Part shown: positions 32,008 through 43,421 of the stretch, in pieces
Layout of the letters: the number at the start of each line of letters is the position of its first letter
Position numbering within the stretch: position 1 is the first letter of the stretch
Assembly (NCBI GenBank): GCA_019448385.1
Contig: JAGTXO010000017.1
Span: 647,001 to 711,000 of the forward strand
DNA length: 64,000 nucleotides
Direction of reading: 5' to 3'
Source: Diacronema lutheri
Lineage: Eukaryota > Haptophyta > Pavlovophyceae > Pavlovales > Pavlovaceae
Notes under the pieces: model-generated
Database searches by the model: none
What the model was told of the DNA's origin: nothing
The model's input: the letters and a program-made list of their open reading frames with translations, nothing else
Program-made: the position numbers and the translations under genes

Positions 32008-33055
32008 TTATCTGGCCGGCGACGGGTCGTGCTGCTCGTTGGGCGCCGGGCAGCAGGCCGCGTGCCGGCGGCAAATGGCCTTGTCCGCGTCCGGACCCCA
32101 GTGCTTGTGGTGCGGCCACGGCACCGCGCGCACGGCGGTGCCGTTCGCACCCCATTCCTCGCCCACTTCGGGCGGGAACACCGTCTCGAGCACGTCCTGC
32201 TCTGTGCGCGTAAAGGGCACAAAATGGCCGCGCACCGCGTTGGTCATGAGCAGCGAGAAGACGTCGGTGTTCGGTCGCAGCAACATTACTGGCGCGCGAG
32301 CGCCCCGAGTCCGGCGCGCATTCCACCCGGTCCGGCGCGTGAGCCGTGGTGCGGCGCAGTGGCGCTCGCGCGCGAGGCGCGCCGCGCCGCGCCGTGCGGC
32401 GTGGCGTCGGCGGCGCGATACGGACGCGCGGACGCGCCGCGCGCGCACTGTGCGTGTTGAGCCCGTGGTAGCCGCGGTAGGCTTCCTCGGGAAGTGCCTG
32501 GAAGACGAGGCGCGTCGCGAGCGCGGCGCGGATCGCGGGCTCGGGTGAGGCGCTGAAGACGACGTCGAGGTCGGTGTGCAGCACGAGCTCGAACTCGACG
32601 AGCGACCACGCGTACAGCTTGTACAGCGTCGCCCACCCGTCGTTGCGCGGCTGCACGACGCCGGCGCGGCGTGGCGGGATCTGGAGGGCCGGCCGCGCGC
32701 GGCCGGGCACGCCGGCGGGGAAGAGGGCGCGTAGGTCGGCGGTGACGTTGTGGACGCGCCAGCCTTGCGCGGCGAGCATCGCCATCGAGCTCGGTGCGTA
32801 CACGCCGTGCATGAGGATCGCCTTGGGCCCGGCGTACCCGACGTTTGAAAGCTGGCAGCCGAGCTTGTACGCGAGCGCCGCGATCTTCGTCTGCGTGTGG
32901 TGCGCGCGGCAGATGCGGTCGACGGCGAGGTCGCACGGGCGCGAGACGACCGTCGTGACCACCGCGAAGCGCGGCGGCGCAGCGGCGAAAGCCGGCAGCC
33001 CGAGCAGCAGCAGCGTTGGAACCGGCCGTTGCCGTCCGACGCCGATCGCCGCCAT
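32008..33055 (-). CDS. Small secretory glycosyltransferase-like protein
   Basis: Likely a nucleotide-sugar glycosyltransferase of the glycogenin/GT8-like type acting in the secretory pathway. Two exons, 33055-32449 and 32288-32008, join in phase 1 to 295 residues. Residues 1-26 are a signal peptide or anchor (PVPTLLLLGLPAFAAA). The core has the fold's expected elements: FAVVTTVV at the first strand, WATLYKLYAWSLVEF before the metal-binding motif, and HTDLDVVFSA containing DxD at residues 162-164. The second exon has VMLLRPNTDVFSLLM, like the post-DxD strand where sugar is held. The protein is short for GT8. Family assignment rests on the DxD context; donor and acceptor are unknown. An in-frame Met is absent further upstream, which supports this start. 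Confidence 0.75.
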
Positions 33056-33414
33056 CGCCCGGGCTTTCTTTCCAGCTGGAATTTTAAAGTGAAAACGTCA
33101 AAAAACATGTTCACTGAAAATCTCGAACCCTGAGCTGGATGACGAGTGACGACCGGCGTCTGACGGCTGACCAGTCAGCGTCTCAGCGACCTTTCATCAG
33201 TGAGTCACCATTGCTCTCGCACTCCGTCTGCGTGCACGCCGTCGACGGCGGCATCGCTATTCGGACGTGCGACACGACGCGAGCCATGCGGAGGTTGTGA
33301 GGTGCCGCGGACCCGCCTGGCGGGAGGGACTCAGCTAGCACTGCCAGCGAATGTGACCCGGAAACGCAGGCTCTGAAAGACATGTGCTGGAGACTTACAG
33401 AATTCCGCCTTACG
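33056..33414. promoter_or_regulatory. Upstream region of glycosyltransferase-like gene
   Basis: These 359 bases are strikingly less GC-rich than the window average. Immediately upstream of the ATG (33070-33125) lies GGAATTTTAAAGTGAAAACG followed by CAAAAAACATGTTCACTGAAA. A TTTTAAA box sits about 25-30 bases before the start. Around 33165-33185, GACGGCTGACCAGTCAGCGTC is a near-palindrome. The far end should hold the 3' end of the cyclin gene. Confidence 0.45.
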
Positions 33415-34062
33415 TCACCTGGCGGACGACGCCCACTCGCGCCGCACACCCGCGCTCTTGAGGCCCTCCTCCATCGCCGCCGTCTTGGACTGCAACCGCG
33501 ACGCCTCGGCAGTTGAGAGCGGCTTGAGCGAGAAGGCGCGCTCCTCCTTCTCGCAGAGCGTGCGCAGCTCAAAGTAGTACGCGGCGTAGCTGCGCGCCGT
33601 CCGCGGCGCGCGCAGCGGCGAGGGGCGAGCCGGGCGCCGCGTGTGGGTCAATGACGGGAGTGGGTCCATTGCTCGCTGCGCGTGGCGTGCTCGCCGCATG
33701 CAGCCGTCACGCCAAAAGGGCCCAACGGGGGAGCGGCAGGCTGGCAGGTTTAGCGGCTCGATTCGGAGCCGCGCGGCGTGGCGCAGGCCGGGCGCGGGGC
33801 CAGAAGCGCGCACGTCTTCGCCGAGATGGCCACGTTGTACTCGATGAGCGTGAGGAAGCGCAACTCCATCGCGTTGAGCTCAGAGACGGTGTACGGTGCG
33901 ACAACGGTCGCAAAATCCAAGTTGAGAAGCGACGCGTCGTCCCATACCTGCGGCGGTGATGGCCCAGGGTGGGCGGCGGAGGAGACATTGGGGGGAAGCC
34001 AAGGAGGAAAAGGGGGGGGGGGGGGGGGGGGGGGAGGGGGGGGGGGGTATGAAGGCGGGGGG

Positions 34063-34099
<37 letters not shown>

Positions 34100-35224
34100 G
34101 AGAAAAAGGTGGGCTGTAAGGCAAGAGAGAAGGGGGAGGGAGGCGGGCCAAAGCGGAGGGGAGGGGCGCAGAGGGGGAAGGGGCAAGCGCTCGCAGAGAA
34201 GGAAGGGGCAAGCGCTCGCAGAGGGGGAAGGGGCAAGCGCTCGCAGAGAAGGAAGGGGCAAGCGCTCGCAGAGGGGGAAGGGGCTAGCGCTCGCAGAGAA
34301 GGAAGGGGCAAGCGCTCGCAGAGAAGGAAGGGGCAAGCGCTCGCAGAGAAGGAAGGGGCTAGCGCTCGCAGAGAAGGAAGGGGCAAGCGCTCGCAGAGAA
34401 GGAAGGGGCAAGCGCTCGCAGAGGGGGAAGGGGCAAGCGCTCGCAGAGGGGGAAGGGGCTAGCGCTCGCAGAGAAGGAAGGGGCAAGCGCTCGCAGAGAA
34501 GGAAGGGGCAAGCGCTCGCAGAGAAGGAAGGGGCAAGCGCTCGCAGAGGGGGAAGGGGCAAGCGCTCGCAGAGAAGGAAGGGGCAAGCGCTCGCAGAGAA
34601 GGAAGGGGCAAGCGCTCGCAGAGAAGAAAGGGGCAAGCGCTCGCAGAGGGGGAAGGGGCAAGCGCTCGCAGAGAAGGAAGGGGCAAGCGCCCGCAGAGAA
34701 GGAAGGGGCTAGCGCTCGCAGAGAAGGAAGGGGCAAGCGCTCGCAGAGGGGGAAGGGGCAAGCGCTCGCAGAGAAGGAAGGGGCAAGCGCTCGCAGAGGG
34801 GGAAGGGGCAAGCGCTCGCAGAGAAGGAAGGGGCTAGCGCTCGCAGAGAAGGAAGGGGCAAGCGCTCGCAGAGGGGGAAGGGGCTAGCGCTCGCAGAGAA
34901 GGAAGGGGCAAGCGCTCGCAGAGGGGAAAGGGGCAAGCGCTCGCAGAGAAGGAAGGGGCAAGCGCTCGCAGAGAAGGAAGGGGCTAGCGCTCGCAGAGAA
35001 GGAAGGAACAAGCGCTCGCGGCGCTCACCTTTTGCGCGACGAGGAGCGCGGTCACAAAGATGGGCTGCCAGTTGCTCAGCAGCAGCGGCAGCCCTGCGAG
35101 CTGCCGCAGCCTCTCAGTGAAGAGCAGCGCGATGATCAGCACCTGCCGCAGTGTTCGGTATGACATGTTCGAGAAGTTACGGCCGAAGACCGTTTTGGGG
35201 TTTCGTGTGAGGATGGAAGGAGTA

Positions 35225-35259
<35 letters not shown>

Positions 35260-36923
35260 AGGGGGGAAGGTCCCGAGGGGAGGGGGAGAACGCGGCAGGG
35301 GGCAGGGGGGAGGGGGAAGGGGGGAAGGTCCCGAGGGGAGGGGGAGAACGCGGCAGGGGGCAGGGAGGAGGGGGAAGGGGGGAAGGTCCCCTCCCCCAGC
35401 CCATCCCACCCGCACACCCCATGCAGCGGCGGGCGGTGCAGCGGCGCACGCGGCGCCGCGCCTTCGCCGCACCTCCGACGAGAGGCCAGCCTGCTCGTGA
35501 ATCGTCTTGACTGCGCGGAAGATGTCTACCTCAGTCAGCTCTTCGCTCGACTCACACTCGGCTTTGAGATGCGCGTCCGCAGCAGTGCGCGTGAGCGCGG
35601 CGACGCCGTCGCCGCCGTCGCCGCCACCGCCGCCGTCAGCGCCGGCCGTGCCGCCGTCGCCATCGTTTGGCGCGCGCAGCACGTGCAGAGGCTTCGAACG
35701 GATGCCGAGCGGCGCGGTGGCAAAGTCGCAGAGCGGGTCGACGCCACCGCCTCCGCCACCAACTCCGCCACCGCCTCCGCCTCCGCCTCCACCTCCGTCG
35801 CCGCCTCCGCTTCCGCCTCCGCCTCCGCCTCCGCCGCCGTCGCCAGCACCAGCGCCAACGCCAACGCCGGCGCCGGCGCCGGCGCCGTCCACGCCAGTGC
35901 CCTCGCCCTCTGGCCGCCGCGCTCCACCCAGCCATCCGGTGCCCCTCTCCGCCGCAGCCGACCCCGCCTTAGCCGCCTGCGCCTGTGCCCTCGCCACCGT
36001 CTGCGCCTGCGCCTGCGCCTGCGCCCTCGCCTCCTCCCCCTCGCCGATCCGATCGAGAAGGACAACCGCCACACAGAAAACGATTTCATGCACGTCAGGC
36101 GTTGAAATCGTCGAATAGATGTACAGTGACGATGTCGAATTGAACTTGCTCCGTGGGGCAGCGGCGGGAAGCGCGCCGCAGCTCGTGGCCGCGGCGGCGG
36201 CAGCTGCCGCGGCGGCCTTGGCGGACGGCGCGGCGGAGGCGATGCCGAGGGAGAACGCGCTGTTGTACTGCGGCGAGCGAAGCACGTCGCGCGCCTCGTC
36301 AACGTCCTCGTCCTTCTCGTCGTCCTGGCCGGCCTGCGCGTGCGCGCGTGGCGATGCGAACGCGCGTGCGAGGGGGGGCGACGCACGCGCGACGCGAGCG
36401 CGGCACGGCACGGCGCGGCGCGGCGCAGCGGCGCGATGAGGCGGGGCAGGGAGGCTAGCGGTGTATGGCCCAGACGTGCGGGCCACAAGAGCGTCCCGCG
36501 AGCGTGCGCGCGCCGCGCTCGCGACCACGCGGCGCGGCGCGCGCGTGCGCTCGCTGGCGGCCGGGGCGGCCGCCGCACGCACGGCACCGCGCAGAGCCGG
36601 GCAAGCCAAGCTCTCCACGAGGCCGCAAGGCGGCGACATGCGCGCGCCCCGAAACGTGCCGGGCGGAGCAGCCGGACGGGATGCAGGCTGGCGGCGTGCT
36701 GGGCGCGCACCTCGAGCGCGAGGGCCACGAGCTGCTTCTCGAGCTCGGCTTGCGCGAGGAGGATGCGGCGGACATGGCCGGGCACGGTGACGCCCATCTC
36801 GCGCAACCGCGTTTCGTCGAGCGCATGCACCTGCCGCAGCGTCTCCACCTTGGCCGCTTCGAAGTGTGGCCCGTACTTTTGCAAGCCGATCGCCTGCAGC
36901 CAGCCCGACGCCTCCGACGCCAT
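33415..36923 (-). CDS. Cyclin Y-like protein with N-terminal SAM domain
   Basis: Predicted regulatory subunit of a cyclin-dependent kinase (cyclin Y partners CDK14/16 at membranes in animals). Five exons give 498 residues: 36923-36711, 36333-35473, 35142-35029, 33947-33814, 33589-33415. Exon 1 alone encodes a SAM domain (GWLQAIGLQKYGPHFEAA, REMGVTVPGHVRRILLAQ, residues 7-60), a protein-interaction module not found in animal cyclin Y. Residues 110-160 match the region before the cyclin box (STISTPDVHEIVFCVAVVL). After a long Gly/Ala/Gln-rich insert comes the cyclin core at about 340-460: DIFRAVKTIHEQAGL, LLVAQKVWDDASLLNLDF, VSELNAMELRFLTLIEYNV, YAAYYFELRTL. The start is the first Met of the SAM exon. 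The ATG lies 54 bases from the divergent phosphate-transporter ATG. Intron 3 holds a 25-bp minisatellite. Confidence 0.9.
34175..35016. repeat. 25-bp minisatellite, about 34 copies
   Basis: Units of GGGGCAAGCGCTCGCAGAG plus AAGGAA or GGGGAA fill intron 3 of the SAM-cyclin gene and start within a few bases of its GTGAGC donor. Variants (CAAGCG/CTAGCG; AAGGAA/GGGGAA) are interspersed, as expected from unequal exchange. The copies are contiguous with no spacers. Confidence 0.95.
35263..35395. repeat. About 59-bp repeat in cyclin intron 2
   Basis: Two full copies plus a partial one of a unit containing GGGGAAGGTCCCGAGGGGAG and AACGCGGCAGGGGGCAG, next to a poly-G run. Confidence 0.85.
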
Positions 36924-36977
36924 CGCTCTCCGCCTTTTTCGCCGATTCTCTTTTGCCGTTGCTCCGCGCCGACGGCG
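36924..36977. promoter_or_regulatory. Ultra-short divergent promoter, cyclin / phosphate transporter
   Basis: Only 54 bases lie between the two ATG codons. They contain CGCCTTTTTCGCCGATTC and CTCTTTTGCCGTTG, pyrimidine-rich T clusters on the plus strand. The core promoter of each gene must therefore overlap the other gene's leader or coding sequence, and joint regulation is likely. Confidence 0.6.
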
Positions 36978-39900
36978 ATGGCGGGCGGCGCGACCGGCGC
37001 GCACAGCGCGAGCCCGCGCGGCGGCGTGACCATCTTGCTCTCGGGCCTCGGCCTTCTCACCGACACGTACGACCTCCAGGCGCGCGCGCCGCGCCGCGCC
37101 GCGCGGTGCCGCGCGCGCGCGTGCGCACACACGCCGGCATCGCGCGCGGGCCTCTCGACCGACCGCGCGCGCGCGCGGCGCAGGTGATCAACCTCGCGCG
37201 CGCTTTCATCGCCGTCGACCACCCGATGCGCGCGGAAGACGAGGTGTACATCACCGCATCGGCAGTCGTCGGCGCGATCGTTGGAATGCTCGTCTTTGGT
37301 GCGCTCGCCGACGCGCTCGGCCGGCGCGCCATCTTCATCACCACGGCGCTGCTTACGACCCTCGGCGCGTTCGGCTCGGCCCTCGTGCGCGCAGCTGCGC
37401 CCGCGCCGCACCGTGCGCGCCACGCGTGGGCTCGCGCGTGCTGCGAGCCGCGCGCACGACGTGCGCGGCGCGCGGCGCGCCTCCGCCGAACCGACGCGAG
37501 CAACTGCCTGCCGTTGTTTGGCAGGTGAGCTCGACGCTGCCGTTCGGCTCGGTCTACACGCAGCTCGCAATGTGCCGCCTTCTGATGGGCCTGGGCATCG
37601 GCGGCGAGTGCGTGCGCTCGCGCCTCTCCCTCTCGCCCTTTGCCGCCGCCTCGTGTGCTCCACGCCGCACCTGCCGGAAAGGATGAGAAGGGGAAGGGGG
37701 GGGGGGGGGGGGGGCTCGCACGTGCAGCGAGGGCCATGCGCACCCGTCTTGCCCCCCTTCTCCCTGTCCCTCTCGCGCGCCCTGACCCCGTGACGCCCCA
37801 ACTGCCCGGCCTCGACGCTTGGGCGCGTGGCGGGCAGGTACCCCCTCTCCGCGGCGAACACCGCCGAGCACTCGGCGGCGGCAGGCGGCCGTCAGCTCGC
37901 AATCACCTTCTCTATGATGGGGTGGGGCGGGCTGCTCGCGCCCGTCGTCTTCATCGTCTTAAAGCTCGCGGGCGCGTCGGCGCAGGCCACGTGGCGCCTT
38001 GGCTTTGCCGTTGGCGGCGGCCTGTCGCTCCTCGGCACGCGCCGCGGCCGCGCACGCCGCGTCGGCCCGCGCCGCAGCCGCGCGCCCGCCTCGCCCCGCT
38101 GCTCGCCCGCGCTGCGCCGCGCTGCGCCACGCCGCGCCGCGCGCGCGCGCGCCGCGCCGCGCCGCGCCGTACGCCACGGCCGCTGCGCTGTGCGCTGGCG
38201 TCGCGTATGCTCTCCCTCCCGGACTGCGCGCGGCCTCCCTCCCGGACTGCGCTCGTCCGCGCGTGGCGTGCGTGCGCCAGCCGCGCTGCTCGGAGCGAGC
38301 CGTCCGCCCGCCGACGCCGCAATCGCCCGGCCACCGGCTGCGCGCAGGCGCGGTGCTGCGCGCCTTTCTCCTGCGCGACGCCGACAAGTTTGTGGCGGCC
38401 AAGGAGCAGGAGGTCGCCGCCGCGAAGCGGCACATCGACGAGGCCGCGTCCGTGATCGGCTCGCACGTCCGCTCGCCCGGGCAGCTCCTTGGCGCGCACG
38501 CCTCGGATGGCCTCGAGGAGGAAGCGGGCGCAAGTTTCCACGACGCGCGCGGAACTTTCCTCGACGCGCCGGCGGACCAGCCTCGCGCGTCCGATGTCGA
38601 GCGAGCGCCCTCGCCGCCGCACGCACCGACGTCCGCGCCCGCGGCGCCGCCGTCGCCGCCACCGGCGCTCGCCGGGAAACACGCCGCGACCTCCATGGAA
38701 TTGCTCCCCAGCCGTTGTTGGTCAGCGTCCGAGGACAGCCGTCCCAAGGACGGCCGCCTCGCGACCCGACCGGCCGCGGGTGCGACGCGCGCGTTGCGGC
38801 TCGGCTCGAGGCGGGAGAGCCTGCCGCACGCGCTCGCCGTGACGACGGTGCGCGCCGCGCCGCGCCCGCTGCGCCGCGCGCGCGCGCGCTCGCACCGCGC
38901 CCGCGCGCGCGCGCGCCGCGCCGCTGCCGTCGAGCCCAGCGCCGGGCGTGGGTTGGCATGGCGCAGCACGAGACGGAGCGCACCGCCGTGCGCACGCTCG
39001 CTCGAGCGGGCGGGCTGAGCGCCGTGCCGCCGCCCTCCGCGCGCGGCTTTGTTGTGGCGTGGCGTCGCCGCGCGCACGGCAGGCGCACCACCTTGCGCGG
39101 TACTGGCGGCCGCTCGTAGGCACGTCGCTGTGTTGGCTTCTGTTTGACATGTACGGAACGCCGCTCGCGCGGCCTGTGGGCGCGGCCTCCGCTGCCCGCG
39201 CCGAGCGCGGCGCTGCGCCTCGCGCCCCGCGCACGGTGGGGCATGTCGTAGCCGCGCGTCTCGGCGCCGTGCCTCGGCCTCCCACGCCATGCGCAGCCTC
39301 GCCATGGTGCGCCCTGTGCGCCTCACGCCTGCCCGCGTTCCACTGCGCTCGCCGCGTCAGTTACGAGTACGGCCTCAACCTGTACACCTCAGACATTGCG
39401 CACGCGCTGTCGGCTGGCAGCGGCGGCGGCAGCGGCAGCGGCGGTGGCGGCGGCGGTGGCGGCGGGCACTCGGCGGCCGCAGTGCACGGGGCGGCCGGCG
39501 CGCACGCGCAGGGCACGGGCGGTGGGGGTTCGGACGCGGGTGCGGTGCTCGACCCGGTCGTTGTCGTGCTCCTCATCCGCCTCTTCACCATGCCAGGTGC
39601 GGCACCATGCCGCGCGGCCGAATCTTCTCCGCTGCTGTCGCGCGCGAATGAGAGCGGCAGCGACGTGTTGTGTCTGTGCGCCGCCAGATCCGTCAAGCGA
39701 GGCAGCGCCGGCCGGCGCGCCATCTGCTCGTGCAAGGCCACGCGCGCGCGTACACCCCCCCCCCCTTCCCTTCCGGTTGCCCCATCGCGCGGCGCCGCGC
39801 TCCCCCGGACCGCGGTCGGGGCCGCTCGCCGTTCGCCCTCTGCGCGCATGCATGCATGCATGCACGCCGCGAGCGCAGGCTACCTACTCGGCATCTTTGC

Positions 39901-40680
39901 CATCCACAAACTAGGCAGGCGCGAGACCATGTCGTGCGGTTTTGCGGCGATGGGCGTCTTCTTCTGCGCATTCGCGGCGCTCTGGCCAACGCTGCAGCAG
40001 CACGGCCGCATCTTCGTCGCGCTCTTCGGCGTGTCGCAGGTCTTGAACTACGCTGGCGCGGCCGTCGCCACGTGCGCGCCGCCGCTGTATCCCTGCCGCC
40101 AGTGCAGCAGGGCATCGCGTGCGCGCGCCGCCGCCGCGCCGGCTCGTTCGCCGCCGCGCGCTGCGCTGACCGCACCGCGCCGTGTGGCCTGCGCCGCACC
40201 GCGCCGCGCCGCGCCGCACCGCGCTGCACTGCGTGCAGCTACGTCCTGCCGGGCGAGATGTACGCGAGTGCCATGCGCGCCACGTGCCACGGCATCTCGG
40301 CGGCCTCGGGCAAGCTCGGCGCCGCCGTTGGCTCGGCGGCGTTCCCGATCGTCGCGCAGCGCTGCGGCCTGCGCGTCGTCTTCGCGCTATGCGCCGCCGT
40401 CTGCGCGCTCGGCTGGCTCGTCTCCGAGGCGTGCCTGCCGTCGTACGATGACCAGGTGACGGCGGATCTCGACCGCGCGCATGCAGATGATCGCTTCTTG
40501 GAGCACCTCTACGCACCCACTGAGACGCGCCGCCAATCGTCGCTTGTGCGGCTGTGGAGGTGGATGCGCGCGCGCGGCGACGCGGGCGCGCGCCCCGATG
40601 CGGGCTGTCTCGTGGTCGCCGTGCTCGTCGCCGTGCTGACAATTGGCATGGGCCTCGCGCTCGCGTACGGCCGAGCGTAG
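36978..40680 (+). CDS. PHT1/Pho84-type proton-phosphate symporter
   Basis: Major-facilitator transporter for inorganic phosphate at the plasma membrane, coupled to protons in the known family. Nine exons give 673 residues: 36978-37079, 37184-37384, 37525-37607, 37838-38034, 38348-38847, 39083-39150, 39361-39596, 39879-40071, 40239-40680. Family marks in order: GLGLLTDTYDLQ (helix 1), VVGAIVGMLVFGALADALGR with the helix 2-3 loop, LMGLGIGGEYPLSA (the GGEYPLSA signature at about residue 127-134), a long cytoplasmic linker of about 130 residues, YWRPLVGTSLCWLLFDI, LGIFAIHKLGRRETMS, FVALFGVSQVLNYAG, and YVLPGEMY with RATCHGISAASGKLGA, the PHT1 C-terminal signature. Introns 1 and 4 begin with GC. 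The linker is longer than the usual central loop and a Gly-rich insert (39415-39535) extends an extracellular loop. Neighbours suggest regulation with nutrient supply. Confidence 0.95.
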
Positions 40681-40875
40681 CTCGTGCCGTCGTGCCTTCC
40701 TTCGCGTGCGCCCCAAAAAAGCCCGGCGTGAACTGGACGAGCTCGGGAACGGCTGATCGCTGATCAATTTTCCGCGCGAAGAGGCGCGCCAAGGGGCAAG
40801 CCACCCAAACAGCCAGCCCAAAGACCGAGAAGCGGCACACGCACAAGCGCCGCGCGCCGCCCCAGTCTCGCCACC
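40681..40875. promoter_or_regulatory. Upstream region of ammonium transporter
   Basis: These 195 bases carry the 3' end of the phosphate transporter and the promoter of the ammonium transporter. GCTGATCAATTTTCCGCG near 40760 is the only AT-rich patch. The ATG at 40876 lies in CCACCATGG, an ideal eukaryotic initiation context. Confidence 0.5.
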
Positions 40876-43136
40876 ATGGGCCTTACCGACAGCGACCTCG
40901 CCGAGCTTCGCGCGAAGGGTCTCATCTTCCTCGCCGACGAGATGAGCCAGCAGAACGCAGATGGTCTGGCCCTCGCCGCGACATGACGACGACGATGCGC
41001 GCTCCACGGCCCCTCGCGCCCCACCGCGTTGCGCTCACCACGCGCGCCCGTGCAACGTCCCACGCACGTCACCTTCACACGCGCAGTCGACGCGATGTAC
41101 CTCGTCATCGCCGCCGTCCTCGTCTTCCTGATGCAGACGGGCTTTGCAATGCTGTGCGCAGGCCTCGTGCGCGCCAAGAACACGAAGAACATCCTGCTCA
41201 AGAATGTGCTTGACGCGTGCGGTGAGGGCGGGACGCCATCGCGCCCACCTGCAGCGCGCGCGCCCCGGGGCACGCATGCGGCAGCGCGCGCACCTCGCCG
41301 CTGCGCCACCGCGCGAAGCCCCAACCGCAGCGGCGCGCCCTGCACGCGCGCCCTGAGCGTCCTCTCCGCGCGCCCACCCTGCGCGCGTCGATCCGACGCG
41401 CAGTCGGCGCGATCGGCTTCTGGTCCCTCGGATATGCCTTCTCGTACGGACAGGCGGGCGGCGGAAACCCGTTCATCGGCAACACGTACTTCTTCCTGAC
41501 CAACTTTGAGGGCAACGACACGTACCAGTCGTGGCTCTTCCAGTGGGCCTTTGCCGCGACTGCCGCAACGATCGTCTCGGGCGCCGTCGCCGAGCGCACC
41601 AAGATGGCCGCATGTGCGCGCGCGCCGGCGTCAACGCGCACCGCTCGGCGCTCGAGCGCCGACCGGCGCGTAGCCGAGCGCGCCGCTCCGCCCGCCGTGC
41701 AGACCTGTGCTACTCGTTTTTCCTCACCGCTTTCGTCTATCCGGTGGTCGTGCACTGGGTCTGGTCGTCGGCGGGCTGGCTCTCCGCCTTCAACGCTTCG
41801 CCGCTTCTCGGCACGGGCCTCGTCGATTTTGCAGGCTGCGGTGTGCGCGTTGCGCGCGTTGGTACTCGCTCCTTGCTGCGCGCAACGCGCGACTTTACCT
41901 GGACCCTCTCATCCACTCGGGCAGCACGCTGCGGATACGTGCGTGCGCTGAGGCGTTTCGCGTCCCACGCGCTCGCGCGTGCGCAGGCGTCGTGCACATG
42001 GTTGGCGGCATCTCGGCGATCTGCGGCGCGTACGCGCACCGCGCACGACGCGGTCCCTTCAGCCTGCCCTGTTCGCGCTACCTGCGGATTGGCCGTGCCG
42101 CCGGCCACGTGCCCGCCGCATCTGCGCGTCCGCTCACGCACGCCGTCGCCACCGTCGCACGGCGAACCTCATCCCGCCGTCCTGACCTGCGACGCCCTCC
42201 GGACCGCGCCCGCAGGTACGTGTGCGGGCCGCGCATCGGCCGCTACGACGCGGACGGCAGCATGGTTGACATCCCCGGCCACTCGTCCACCCTGCAGGTC
42301 CTCGGAACCTTCATCCTCTGGGTCGGCTGGTGCGCCGAGCCCACGGCCGCGGCGCCCACTCGCGCGCGCACGGACGCGAGCTCGCGCCGCCTGCGCCTGC
42401 GCCGCCGCCGCGCCCCGTCAGGTTTGGCTTCAACCCGGGCTCGACCCTCGCCGTGACGGGCGGCCTCGGCGCCGTTGCAGCCAAGTGCGCGGTGACGACG
42501 ACGCTCTCCGCGTCCGCCGGCGCGATCGGCTGCCTCGCAGTCTACAAGTTTGGCGCGCACACGTTCGAGCTCGGGCAGACGCTCAACGGCGTGCTCGCCG
42601 GCCTCGTCTCGATCACCGCAGGGTGCTCCGTCGTCGAGCCATGGGCGGCGGTTATCATCGGGCTGATCGGCTCCTTCGTGTACGTGGCCATCTCCGAGGC
42701 CGTCAAGCGCGTGCTCAAGATTGACGATGTAGTCGACGCGTTCGCCGTGCACGGCGGCGGCGGGATGTGGGGTCTGATCGCCGCTTCGCTCTTCGCGACG
42801 ACGGAGAACCACCAGGCCTCGTACGGCGTGCCGCCCGGCACGCCGCACGGCGCCTTCTACGCGCCATTGGGTCAGGGCCACCAGCTCTTCGTGTGCGCGC
42901 TCGTGGGCATCGCCGTGATCTGGGCGTGGGTCGCTGGGCTGATGCTCCCCTTCTTCTTTGCGATGAACCAGCTCGGCTGGCTGCGCTCGCCGGCCGAGGA
43001 AGAGCTGGCGGGCATGGATGTTTCAAAGCACGGCGGCAGCGCCTACCCAGACTACGTGGCTGTCGACACGTCGGCCGCGCAGAAGGCGGCGAGCATTGCG
43101 CCGCTCAAGGTCATCCACGCCGTCGCCGCCGCCTGA
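40876..43136 (+). CDS. AMT1: AMT1-type ammonium transporter
   Basis: Plasma-membrane ammonium channel/transporter of the AMT/Mep/Rh family. Seven exons give 480 residues, the family's normal size: 40876-40963, 41087-41221, 41404-41613, 41703-41840, 41987-42029, 42216-42329, 42422-43136. The sequence runs through the full set of helices: [63 protein letters not shown], the signature [13 protein letters not shown] with the first pore histidine (about residue 194), [14 protein letters not shown], and [13 protein letters not shown] with the second pore histidine (about residue 350). The cytoplasmic tail ends KVIHAVAAA. The first exon's donor was chosen because it restores phase and gives [11 protein letters not shown]. 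It follows the phosphate transporter in tandem. Confidence 0.96.
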
Positions 43137-43421
43137 CGTTTCGGCGTTGCGGTAGCGCGCCGCGTCGGGCATCGCCGTCGCCGGCACTGCGGTCGTGCGC
43201 GGATAGGTGGCGCGCCGTGTTCCGTCGGCTGTGGCGTGACTGCGCGGGTGACGGCGCCCGTCGTTGCGACGATGGGTACGCGCTGGCCTCTCTCGTGGGC
43301 GCGTACGCGCATGCTCAGAACAACCGAAAATGTGTGGCCTATGCAGCGTGGGTGTGGCACGAGGCGTGCTCGTCCACGATGGCTCCTGCGCCGACCTGGC
43401 TTCGCGCGTGGCCTATGCACA
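43137..43421. other. Convergent gap, ammonium transporter / Sec14-like
   Basis: These 285 bases between two convergent stop codons hold both 3' ends. No conserved signal or open frame of interest was seen. Confidence 0.4.

Noticed and set aside
34175-35016. CRISPR-like direct repeats
   Set aside because: The 25-base units abut one another with no spacers, lie in a eukaryotic intron and vary internally; this is a minisatellite.
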